Origin: Apteryx mantelli
Lineage: Eukaryota; Chordata; Aves; Apterygiformes; Apterygidae
Assembly (NCBI RefSeq): GCF_036417845.1
Contig: NC_089981.1
Span: 66,987,268 to 67,051,267 of the forward strand
Length of the DNA stretch: 64,000 nt
Direction of reading: 5' to 3'
Part shown: positions 15,085 through 26,700 of the stretch, in pieces
Layout of the letters: each line of letters opens with the position of its first letter
Position numbering within the stretch: position 1 is the stretch's first letter
The notes under the pieces: model-generated
What the model was told of the DNA's origin: nothing
Databases searched by the model: none
Seen by the model: only the letters and a program-made list of their open reading frames with translations
Translations under genes and position numbers: made by a program

Positions 15085-16765
15085 TCTCAGGAAAAACAAA
15101 TACCACATATAAAGAAAGACTTAAGAAGGACCAGAAGAAAGCCAGCATGACTAAAAAGCAGGGTAAAGTCAGCTACTAAAGCAAGAAAGCATCCTTCAGG
15201 AAACTCAAGTTCTGGCACATTACATGAAAAAGCCAAGCCAAAAAAAGAGCATGAGAAGAAACTTGCAAAAGACATTAAAAAAACTAATAAGCCATCAGCA
15301 ACTGCTATTCACTCCAGAGTTCTAAGGGAACTCGAGATGAAATAGGGAAGCACTAATTGTGGTACACCGCCTCTTGCTTAAAATTGTTTTGGTATTAGAA
15401 GATGGCCAACACGATGTCAAATTTTCTTCAGAAGTTCCAGAGAGGCGAGGCAAGTCCTAACCAATGAGCTGCACAATACTCTGGGCATGTTAGTGGAAGT
15501 TTTTCTAAACAATAAAATTACAGTACATATGGATAAATATGAACAGGAAAAGAGTCAACATAATTTGTTTTATTTGTTTTTTTAGGAAAAGTTGTGCCTC
15601 ACAAATTTATTGAATTTCTCTGAAGGAGCAATTAAGAATGTAGACACAGAATATCCCTTTGATGTGGTCTACTTGCATTTCCAAAAGGCATTCAATAGTG
15701 TTCCTCACCCAAAGACTCTTAAATAAGCTAAGTAACATGGGGTAAGAGGAAATGTCCCTCCATGGATGAAGAATTGTTTAGAAGATCAGAAACAGAGCCT
15801 AGGAATAAAAAGCCAGCAGAGCCCCATTGGGTTCTGTGCTGGGACCTGAGGTCTTCAACATATTCATAAATGAATTAAAGGGGAGAGAATACTGAGGTAA
15901 CAAAGTATGGTGATGACAGTAAGCTAGTCAAGGCAGTAAAGAAGAGAGACAGTTTCAGAAAAGCTTCATTATAACAAATGAGTTGGTGTTGTAGATGAAA
16001 TTCAGCTTAGATAAATGCACATGGGGAAAAGCAACCTGAACTTTACATATGAACTGTTGCTCTGGGCTGACTATTACAAAGCAGGATGTAAATCTTGAGG
16101 CTTTAGTAAATAGCTCAATGAAAACATAATCTCAATACTTTGTAACAGTCAAAAAAGCATGTAGAATAGTAGGAATTACAAGTACTGGATTATTCTGCTG
16201 TATCCCTGATGCAGCTGTATCCTGAAAATTGTGAATGAGTTTGATTCCTCTTTCCTAAAAGAAATAAAATAAGATTGGAAAAGATATCAAAAAGGGCAAC
16301 AAGTATTACTGAAAGTAGGGAGCACCTTCCAAACATGAAATACTAACTAGGTAAGCGTCTTCACTCTGCAACAGAGACCTCTTAACCTGAAATATGGTAG
16401 CAGCTTGTATAATAAGGAGTGGAACAGAGAAGGGGAATAAGGAAGGATCGTTCAATCTCTTTCAATATAAGAACTAGAGTACAGCAAGCAAAATGATCAG
16501 GGCTAGATTCAAAAGTAATAAAAGAAAATACTTCTTGATCACTGTGCTGCTTAAGCCATGGAACTCCTGGCCACAGAAAGCTGTGGATACTGTATGTGTT
16601 CAAAAAGGGATTGAACAAACCCACAGGAGGAAAATCCGTCTAAGTCTTAAGAGGGATCATAGATTCCTGGCTCCTGGGAGAGTATTCTGGGGAAATATCA
16701 TTATATGCTTGCCTGTACTTATGCTCTTCCCTAGGAACTACTGGCCACTATTTTTGGTTTGTTTG
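15085..16765 (+). mobile_element. CR1 LINE fragment, decayed ORF2 (reverse transcriptase region to near 3' end)
   Basis: Follows the order of the amniote CR1 ORF2 in sense orientation. Recognisable landmarks, each mutated, are: a helical spacer ending with gagttctaagggaactc (about 15317), the ctccagaagttcc block, the gatgtggtctacttgcattt / ccaaaaggcattcaatag reverse-transcriptase block (15662-15700), gttctgtgctgggacctgag, tattcataaatgaatt, atgaaattcagcttagataa, and the 3' block with aaccatgg-like cttaagccatggaactcctg and ggccactat. Many frame-breaking indels and stops show it is long dead. A stretch between the first and second landmarks is missing relative to the family. Identification is from remembered family structure, not an alignment. 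Confidence 0.82.
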
Positions 16766-17332
16766 TTTTTGAAACACATTCATCGATGTAGCCATGCTAC
16801 AAGCTAAGAACTACAGCTTCTGGAAGAACTGCTTATTCCTACAGTCCTGAATCTTTCCTCAAAGTTCACCTTAGCTTTTTGTTTGGCTTTGTGTTTTAGT
16901 TCTGGATCCCTGAATGAACTCTATTAATAGCAGTTTTGTCCAGAGAAATATCAACAGAAAAGTTGTTGGCATTAGGTAGTTGTAGTTATAAACCTTAACA
17001 GAAGACTTGGTCTAGGACATCTTTGCTACATTCTCTTTGCCCACTGCAACCACTCTTTTTCATGGGTAGCTATCAATACTTGTCACCAAAGTGTGGCTGT
17101 ATCATAAGTCTGAAGTGCCAGTCTTGATGTTCTGCAGTGTAGTGGCCTAGTGCAGGGAGCAGAGGCTGGCCACCACTGCCTTCCTGGTTTCATGAACATC
17201 CCTGTCCTAAAGATCCTGCTGCAATAAGGCTCACGCCATAGAAAGAAGGAACTACTTTTCTGCTGACCATTTACCTCATGACTCCAGTAGATCACTTCTG
17301 CTTCCTTTTCTGATAAGTGAGCCCTGCTGGAG
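16766..17332. other. Unidentified segment interrupting a CR1 copy
   Basis: About 570 bp lying between two collinear pieces of one CR1. I recognise no transposon termini or target-site duplication in it. A 128-codon minus-strand open frame that begins within the neighbouring sequence (17083-17469) runs into the CR1 tail and is not protein-like. Confidence 0.4.
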
Positions 17333-17385
17333 TTAGGACACTGGGTTATATGAGTCTTTGGTCTGACCATTCTTAAGTTCATTGC
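17333..17385 (+). mobile_element. CR1 3'-terminal fragment, probably the tail of the 15.1 kb copy
   Basis: The segment reading gttaggacactgggttatat then gagtctttggtctgaccatt and cttaagttc matches the characteristic CR1 3' end (actgggctagatggacctttggtctgac-type). It resumes almost where the copy ending near 16765 (ggccactat) stops, so about 570 bp of unrelated DNA appears to interrupt the element. Confidence 0.6.
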
Positions 17386-17881
17386 CATCTGCTTCCATAT
17401 CTCCTTCTTACCTTCTCCCACTATCCCCTGCTCCTCACAGCCTCCTCCAGTTGCTGCTGTGATTGCCACACTGTCAATAACTCTGCAGGCAGGAACAGCT
17501 AAAAGTAGCTAAATAAGGCTGTGAGTGGAAGGGAGAAGACACAGTCCGCAAGGATATTTCTCAGGTCACTGTCAGGGCAGCAGCAGCAGTGATTTTCTAG
17601 CCCCTTCCAAAGAGACCTCTAGGATGAGACTGCTGATTTTTCATTACTCTCATCTTTGACTCTTTCTTCCGTTTAGATTAGCAATTCTTTGCATAAGACC
17701 CTCTCTCTCAGTAGATGCCTACACCACTGTAAGCCCAGAGGGGCCATGACACTTCCAAGTATTGTTGCAATAAAAATAAAGCCTTGTATTCATGGCCATT
17801 CTCAGCCTTGACCTTCTGTCCATCTACTAATTGATCTGGGTAGGATTTTTCAAATCCTGTTCTGCTGTTCTTTGTAGCATT

Positions 17882-18180
17882 CTAGGTTGGGGCAGCAAAA
17901 TAGGTGAACTGGCAACAGGTTTAAGACAAATACTGAAAAAGAACTTTTCATTCAACACATTATTGAAATGCAGAATTCATTGCTACATGAAGTAAGAACT
18001 AAATATACAAAATGGTCTAGGAAAAGAAATAAATAAACTAATGGAAGGTAGGTCCATTACTACTACTAAACTCAGTGCTCTGCATGCACTGCTTGCTGGA
18101 AGCTGGGTATAGAGTTCACCTGAGACATCTCTAAGAAACTTCTACTGGACAGTATCACAGAAAGACTGGTAAGCCAGGTG
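17882..18180 (+). mobile_element. CR1 LINE 3' fragment (second copy)
   Basis: Sense-strand match to the CR1 3' region: ggcaacaggtttaagacaaa, the cattcaacacatt segment, aaatgcagaattcattgcta, gaaggtaggtccattactac, and ggaagctgggtatagag. These repeat the interval already represented in the preceding copy near 16480-16620, so this is a separate insertion or a duplication. Confidence 0.7.
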
Positions 18181-21100
18181 GATCAATGGTTAGACAAGGA
18201 AGGGCTGTTCACATGTTTTTATGCTGGCATTTTTGTAACCAATTGATGCTTTTAACTCCGTTTCAGTGGGGAAAAGAGATGAAGGATGGATTGGCTAGTA
18301 AAGCAACATTTGGTAGAATACAGTTTGAGATTTTTGGATGCCATTATAAATATCACTCATTAATATTTATTGGACTGGGTCCTGAAAACACACAGAGCAG
18401 TTAAGTTGACAGTTTCATATTGCACTCAATAATATCTGCAAGAAAAAGATGAAAGCAAGGAAGCTAAGATCACTTTAGCAACCAGTCTAACTGCATTAGC
18501 AAATAAAGTTGTTTCCTAATTAAAAGATCCAATGAACTATTCCAAATCTTGACACGCTATCTATACTTTTTCTCTTAATGCTTAAAAATGCTGAACATTT
18601 TTTCTCTGACTATATTTTAGGAAAAACAATTAATAGCTATTAATATATTAGCATATTAGTATTTAGCATATGGACTGCAATATCTTCCAGAGGTCCCTGT
18701 CACTACCGAGATTCACTGCATTCACAACATCATACAGACTTTTGCAAGGATAGTACTGTACTACAGAGGTTACAGCCTAGGAAAGCATTTAGTATACAGG
18801 AGACGAGATACAGAGAAGCAGCCAGATGAATTATTTTTGTGAACTTCATATTTAAACAGTCAATTATTCCCACTAGGGCAGCTGTGCACCATTTCTCCCT
18901 CTAAAGATTCAGGAAGAAATGAACAGTGATATTCAAGAACGGACTCTAATCATTCCCGTCAAAGTCTGTGTAAACATCAATAGCAACTCCAGTAAGTGAT
19001 ATTAAAGGCATATGCTGAATCTGAGAGATTCAGCATAGGTTCTTCTTCCCTCAGCAGGAGCTCATGAGTAAGCACAAAAAGAACACTCCCTGCAGAATAC
19101 ATAATAGATGGGATTAAACCCACGTGTCAGTGGAGACCCTACATCATATCATTATCATAGCTCTTACAGGAGAATGAAAACTTCAAAAAGGAAGATTTTG
19201 CTGGAGTGGAATGCTGGAGAACTTTGTCAGCATGAGAATATGGTTCACCATCATGAAACCTAAAAGAAACCCAGAAAAGAAAAAAACCAAAATCCAAAGG
19301 AAATTGGCATCTTGTCTTTTAGATGGGAGGCATTCAAAAATAAACTTCAAACAAGGGCTATAACACCTCCCTAGTGATTTTTACCAGCCAAGAAACAATT
19401 TGCAGTCACAGTTCAAAACTGTGCCTGCAGCTCTAAAATGTCAGTATGGAGCACTGGCTATACTAAAGCAAAGATGACAACTGCATTTGCCTCCACAGAA
19501 CTGAATTCTGCAACAATGGAAGCAGTGTGGTCCAAATTCTGGGATCTTATGGATTCCTTTCCATTACAGGATATAAAACAATGCAAATTAAACACAATGC
19601 TCTTAACCAGGATTTGTTCTAGCAGCTACGCAGTAAAAGTTATTTTCAGCCGCAAATTTAATTTCAACTATTGTTTCAGCTCTGTGCTTAGGTAGTACAT
19701 AAAGTAATGGAGGTTGTCCTACAAGTTACAGAAACCATACTGTAATTTCTTTTAAAGCTTCTCCACACAAAGAACTATAAAAACACAGAGACTAATCTCC
19801 AAACTCTTGCATTTTAAGAAATAATATGACTGGTGACCAAACCCTGTGACACCAGTTTCTTCTGTGGAGTACAAACAAATGTATCCAGTTACTGCCACAC
19901 TGATGTTAATCTCCCGAAATCTCTGATTTTTCAGTTTCCCTGTTTTACAGTTACCAATCTGAATTTTTTCCTATCTTAAGTTAAGTTGTACTGCTGCAAA
20001 ACCATCTGAGGTACTTCAGGGCAAGTCCTGCATGGGATATAAAACCACAAATGTCTTTGCACCCTGCCAATAACTCTCCATTTTGATTTAGAGCTATCAC
20101 CTTTATGAAAAAAAGAAAGTTTTATTTTATTGTCCCATTCAGCCTATCTTCTTGATCGTAGGACATTGAGCAAAATCAGTAATCATTCTCAAATTTGCCA
20201 GTAGCTCTACTGACACAGATTTGGGGTTTCTGAGTATAATTTACTCAGGCATGGCCATTGGCCGCAACAACAGCTCTAGTTCCCAGCTTTGTGCTGAAAA
20301 GTACATATAAACAGAGGAAATGTGTCTCTAACCACAGCTAGTTAGAAGCTGCAGCAGTGCCTTGAACTTTCGGTGGGATTTTCATGAAGAAATGAAGTAC
20401 AATTAAAAAAAAAGTAAAAGTACTAGAAATGAAATATAACTTATTTGCATATTTTAACCAATAAAAATTGTTGATAATGGGAAAGAAATGCTTGTTTCTT
20501 AACATATAACCTCTTCACCTGCTCAGCATTATCTTGGTAAACTTCAGAAGTAGGCCCGATTTCAATAGCAATAAATAGTAATGATTTTAATAGCAAAGCT
20601 AGCAGAGTGCTCAAGCTTCCAAAGGTATGCTGGTAATAATAGAAAATTTCAGTGCTCGCCCAAAATTATGATATTTCTTTTTCCTCGACCACAAGTTGTT
20701 GAGCAGCTCTCCTGAATTCCAATTAAAAACCTCCAACTCATGACAGCTCTGTCAAATTTCTCTCTTTTCCTGGCAAAAAGGCTTCTTGGCTGATGACCCC
20801 CTAAAAAAAAAAATGTAGCCTTGCTCCAGTTTTCATTAACTACACACTCGGGAAAGTATTCACAAACATTACAAACTAAATCATGTTTGATGTTAGATAT
20901 CAGTAATGAGGTTAGAATGGATTTTCAATTCATGTTCAGTGAGGAAATTGTTTGAGGTTAAAGAAATGTTGGAAGTCTCCCTTTTCTGTATCTGTAGTTA
21001 TGAAGTAATGATTTCATGCTTGCTATAAACATGAAATGGCATCGTTCTTATGAACTATTAAGGACAGTTCAGTTCTTTGAAAGATGTGAAAACGTCAGCT

Positions 21101-21329
21101 GCTGCCTCAACAATAAGAACTGATCCACAAAACAATCCACAAACTGCAGAGACAGTCACCTCGAATGGCGACAAAAGACAAGTTGGTTCCTTTCCTTGTG
21201 ACCCAAGAAAAGTCAATGAAATTCTCCATTCTTAAGTAGATGATAGGACTGAAGATAGAACTACTCACATAGGAGATAGAGAGCAGCTGAAAAAGACTGC
21301 CACTTCAGCAGTAAGCAAAAAAGAATGAG
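18181..21329. other. Non-coding sequence between CR1 copies
   Basis: Contains the 19.0-kb perfect hairpin; otherwise no recognised feature. Confidence 0.5.
19011..19037. repeat. Perfect 12-bp inverted repeat, 3-nt loop
   Basis: TATGCTGAATCT, loop GAG, AGATTCAGCATA. Confidence 0.95.
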
Positions 21330-21958
21330 AGCAGGGGTACACAAGCTTCTACATGAATTCTAGAAATCAGAAAAATCAAATAGAGAAACAGGCATTTTTA
21401 TCCCTAAATAAGGTTTTAGAAAAATAGGTATATCAGAATCTTGGTTAAAAGGGAGACAATCACTGGGCCATTGTAATACCAAGAAACAAAATACCCAGCT
21501 AAAAAGCAGTAGGCTGTGTTTGTAATAGAGTAATAGTATATGTCAAAGAAAGCTTAAAGTCGAACAAGATTGAAGAGATAAGCACATCAAGTAGTAACAC
21601 CAAATCCCTACCAACTGAGATTCCAGAAAGTATGAAAATGTAGTATTGGATCTATATTACTGATCATCTGACTTGGATAGTGATGCTTACAGAGATACCA
21701 GAGTGCTTGTAAAGGCTAACCGGAGACTTATTAACACTCTTCATGTATATAGAATGGATATCACACTGGGCTATGGCATTGGTCCTACATTTTGACATAC
21801 AGTCAGCAGATGGATAATGGGGCAGGAAATTAGGGATCCCATGACAGATGCAGCCCTTGAGCTGGTGCTCAGTAGTGCTCAGGACCAGGTTTGAAATCTT
21901 ACAATTCAAGAACTTTAGCATTGACCTTAATATTCTTAGCTTCAATAGCCATGAAAGC

Positions 21959-21989
<31 letters not shown>

Positions 21990-23750
21990 CAAAAACCCTA
22001 CACAGTTGTACTCACCTTCAAAAATGAGAAATATATAAAAACAAGAATGTTTCTTCTAGAAAAAAAGGTAAAAAAAGCATCTAAGATGGTTACATCCTTG
22101 CAAACAGCATGGAGTCTATTTAAAGATGCCCCATAAGAGGCACATGGTGAATGCATGCCACCTATTTAGGAAGACTTACGAGAAAGCAAAGGTACCAACA
22201 CAGCTAAGCAGGAGGGTGAGAGAAATTAATAGAAACTTCAAAAAGCTAAAGTGTTGTCCAAATGAAGAAAATAAAAAAGATCATTAACTCTTATGGGTCA
22301 ATTTTTAAAACACCATGCTTCAGAATTGAGCTTTGGAAACATCTTTCAAAACACTGAAGAAATAATAAATCCTTCTTCAAACAGATCAGAATCAGGAAGC
22401 CTGTCAGAATATCTAGGAACAATAGATAATTTCTATGTTAAAACAATACTCAAAAAAGATAAAACCATAACAAAGATGCTAAATGAACACTTTGCATATG
22501 TTTTTACTGTGGGAGACCTTTGGAATATTCCCATGATGGAATCCATCTTCACAGTGAATTCAGATGTCTGTTTCAAATTTGAATGACTATAGAAAATGTA
22601 ATGGAACAAATAAACAAAATGAACAACTACAAATCACCAGGGCCAACAGCATTCTAAAAGAACTCAGGGGAAAATAGCTTAACACTGTTGTGCAATGTCT
22701 CTCTTAATACTATCTTGGTACCTAAGGACTGGAAAGTGACGAATTTGATGCCAACTGTTAAAAAGCTTTCCAGTGGAGATCTGGAGAACCATGGAGCAGT
22801 AAAGGACAAGTTGATAGGGTCTGTAACAGAGAATAGAATTGAGGGACACATAGACAAATCTGATATACTGAGAAAACATTAGCAGCTTTGGTAAAGGAAG
22901 TCATCGCTCTCAAACTCGCTGGAGCACTATGAAGAAATAATAAGCATGTAGTGAAAGGAGATCTGACTGGAGTCTATTTGGATTTCCAAAAGACTTTCAG
23001 CAAGGTCCTGCATGAAAGGCTCTTAAGGAAATTAAGTAGCCATCACATAAGAAGATGCTTATATGGAGAAATAAGAAATTTGAGAGGTAGGAAGCAGAGG
23101 AATGAGTAAATAGGAAGTTTTCACTGTGAATGGAGATCACCTGCCAGGCTACACAGAGATCTATGACAGTCAATATATTCATAGATTACCTGGAAAAGTC
23201 AAATAATGAATTTACAACGTTAATTAAAACACTCAAGTACTGTAAAGGACTTTCAGAAGGACTTTAAAATTTTTATGAATTGAAAAAAGGAGTGGAAGAT
23301 GATATTCAATGCAGGTAAGTGACACAGGTGGAGAAAAGATCAATTCCAACGTCATATATAAAATGATGTAACCTGAACTGGCTATTACCATCCAGGACAG
23401 ATTTTGACATTACAATACTTCTGAGAGAACGTCTTCTCAAAAGTCAGCAATGGCGAAAAAAAACAGAATATTAAGAATTATTAGAAAAGAAATAAAGAAC
23501 AAAACAGAAAATGTCTTTATTCTACTATATAAATTGATGGTGCAGTATTGTTCTCTCCATCTCAGAAAGGATATATTAGGAATGAGTTCAGAGGAGGGCA
23601 ACAGTTCTGATCCATAGAGCATCCATACAAGCAGGATCTTCTTGACTCTTCAGTTTGGAAAGTGACAACTGGGATGGGGAAGGAGAGAGGATATGAAAGA
23701 TTTGTCAAATCACTGGTATTAAGAAAGGCTGGAGAGAGACTGATTGTTCA
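21330..23750 (+). mobile_element. Long CR1 LINE copy, 3'-truncated, decayed ORF2
   Basis: About 2.4 kb collinear with CR1 ORF2 in sense orientation. Landmarks: the endonuclease-region block with tcagaatcttggttaaaagg and gccattgtaataccaag, atcatctgacttggatagtg, then after a short insertion caggaagcctgtcagaatat, gaacactttgcatatgtttt, the block with aaatcaccagggccaacagc, ggactggaaagtgacgaatt, ggatttccaaaagactttca (the reverse-transcriptase block), aggctcttaaggaaattaag, tattcatagattacctgg, and agtattgttctctccatct. Reading is broken by many indels. It stops near gattgttcactg, before the usual 3' end. An (AAAAC)n expansion sits inside it. Confidence 0.85.
21959..21997. repeat. (AAAAC)n microsatellite inside CR1
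   Basis: About seven pentamer units of AAAAC, inserted in the 2.4-kb CR1 copy. Confidence 0.95.
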
Positions 23751-26700
23751 CTGAAATTCTAGATGCACGTATGTACAGACAGCAACAGCAAGAACATATA
23801 TGTGATCTTTCCATCTAGGCTCTACATTGAGCCAGGCCCTGAATCCTCAGCGTGGAGTAGGCAAGCTCTTTTTTTACAGAATTAGCCTGGACAATCTCAC
23901 CCTGTCTTGCAGCTGTTGTTGCTTTCCTTGGGCCATCTGGACAGGTCTCCAGTCTCTACCACTAGAACTTCTTTGAGCCAGTTTCCCATTTGCAAGCCTT
24001 AACTCTCTTTTTTACCATTTATAGGGGTTAAGCTTGGAGTTAGCTTCCATTCCCTCCATCAATGCTTTGTGAGCCAATCTTGGCTCACAAAGATAAATAG
24101 AATAGCTCAGATAATTCCATGACAATAAATGTAAAGATCCTAGTCCTGGATCACATATTAAAGGGCAGACACATTCAAGGGCCCAAGGATCCCTCCCTCT
24201 CAGATGACATACGGAAAGGCAAGAGGAAGAGTATCAAATCTGCCCCTCAAAGAGGCAGGACTTTCCAATTCCTGCTACTTACAAGAGAGAGAATAATGTC
24301 AAGTGGACCTGTTCTCCTCCTTTGCTTCTAACACCCCCAAAATCTTTTTTCCTTTGCCTGTCTTCTGGCTGTTAGCCATAACCCCATCCACCTCTATCCT
24401 TCAACTTTCTTATTGCTTTCCCCTCTTAGCAAGCATTCATACATGCAATGTATGTTATTTGTAGGAGGAAGCGGGGAGTTTTATGAGTTCTCTGCAGTAT
24501 TCAGACAACATTCCTATAAAATAAAAACTCATTTTGACAGGCACATTTTAGAAACTTAATAATTTATTTAACCTCCAACTTCTAACAAAGAGTGGAATTA
24601 AGCTGAATTGACATTGGCTGGGTATAGATGCAGCTCTAGGGCTAATGCGTGTCCCTTAAACTACCCACCTCATGCAAAAGCCATCAGTCTGAAAAGCTGT
24701 TGGGTTGCTCAGTGCAGACATGTATTGTGTAGCTTATTTGACTGACGTCTGTCGAGCCAAGCTTCTTGGAACACCACTTAAATGTTGCTTGCCTCAAGGG
24801 AGCTCTGGTTTGTTGTCCACAAGAAATAGCACTGGCAGAATCCTCCATTAAAAATCTGTGTCTGGGAGAGAGTTAATATCTCAGTAATCCACAGTTTATA
24901 TCCCTCTCCTTCTTCCCCACCAGAAACACCATATTTCAAGATAATTTAAAGAGTGCAATCTGAGAAAAATCCAGCTTCATGGAAAGGAACTTTCAATTTT
25001 CACTCTGAAGATTCTGGTGTTCTGCTTCAGTACCAAAACCATTATTCTGTTTCTCATCAGAACTGGCAAAACTAGATTTACCAGATACTAGATTGCTCTA
25101 GATGGTCTCAATTTTAAGACGACTGAAATTTTGGGGGGGTTCAAGTGCAATTCTGACCATTAAAAACCAGGTATATTCAGCTAGCAAAGATACAGCATGG
25201 TTTGAGTACAGGCAGGATACTCTCATCATCTGTCAGGCTCTAAATGTCATACTCATTTCCCAGACACTTTGGGGCACTGTGATGGCACTTCTGTGCCAAA
25301 GACTTAGCTGGAAGCACATTCTGTTGTTTAGCTAGCTGGTTGGTTTGCTTATTACTTCTCTTTTCAGATGTCTGTTTCTGATTTAAACCATATGCAGCCA
25401 TTTCTTCATCTACCTTCAGGTTTCTCCTCAGAACATACCATTTCATAATACAGACAAAACCTACAACTTGTAGTGTAGTACAAACATTAAACAGAATTGT
25501 TAACAATACTCAGAATACCTCAACCTGTAAAAAAAAAAAAGTTAATGTATTGCTACTTTAATATGAAGCCATCTAAAGACAATTATAAGCAATTCTGCAA
25601 ACTGAGTAACTCATCTTAATTAGTTATCCACTCCACTGCAGATATAAGCTCCTTAGAGTTGCGAATTTGTTTTTTTACAGGGCTTTATTTTTATAAAAAC
25701 ATAAAAATAGTAAGTATCATCATTAATATTATTGAGCAACTTGCAAGATTTGGAACTTTTATGCATCTGAACTGAAGAAGGTTTCAAGTTCAACAATTTT
25801 GAAGTTTTAGGATGGCTGAAATTAGAAAAGAGCTGAAATTTTTGTAATTTAGATATACCTGCTAGCCTGTAGGATGACATATTACTTGCATTTCGTGTTA
25901 CTGCTGCGGGACTTCCAAAATCATGCCTATATGACTGAAGATGGAGCCCAGTGCAGACCTAGTGGTCCTGCATGTGAGCATTGTCAGCAATGTCATTATT
26001 ACTGACTTAAAAGAATCAAAAGACTGGAGAATGAAAGACTCCTCGAAAAAAAGAAAGTGGATATAGTCAGGACAAAGAAGGAGAATCCTTGCTGATTTTC
26101 CTGCCTGAAATCAATGGAAAGTTTGCAATGTTCTTGACTGGGACAAGATTTCACCCACAGCCTGTATATGGCAGTCAAAAATTGAACTTTGATTCCCTGA
26201 TGTCTTAACTTTTGATTGCAGAGGGTTAAGTTAGGTGATGTCTCATTTCTAGCTAGTTTTGCTGAAGAGTAGAAATTTTGTTTTTTACCTGGACTTATTA
26301 GACTTGTCCCCCTTCTTTTCAAATCTCAACTATCTTCCTGCATCTTGGTAACAAAGTAGTGACTATTCAAAATATTGTCTAACAGAACTACCTTAATAAA
26401 GAAGTTACGTAAAGGTACAAGCTCAAGTACTGCCTAATCAGTCTGAGTTAAGCACATCAGGTTTTGTTCACTCAGTTGGAAAACTAACATTTACTCAGCT
26501 TGGCAACTCTTTGTGTTTACTGGTGTCTGAACGTAATGTACAGATCTCTCCAGCATGGTGTTTGTTCAGTACCTGTGCAAGAATCCACTGCTCGGTTAGA
26601 TTAAGCTGACAAACTTACAAAGGTACTTAGCATTCCCAAAGAAAATGTTAAAAAAAAAAATCCTTAATGCTTGTAAGAACTCTGTTTTCTTCTGTTTCGG

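Noticed and set aside
16493..16807. 104-codon + strand open frame
   Set aside because: Lies within and beside the decayed CR1 3' region; not an independent gene.
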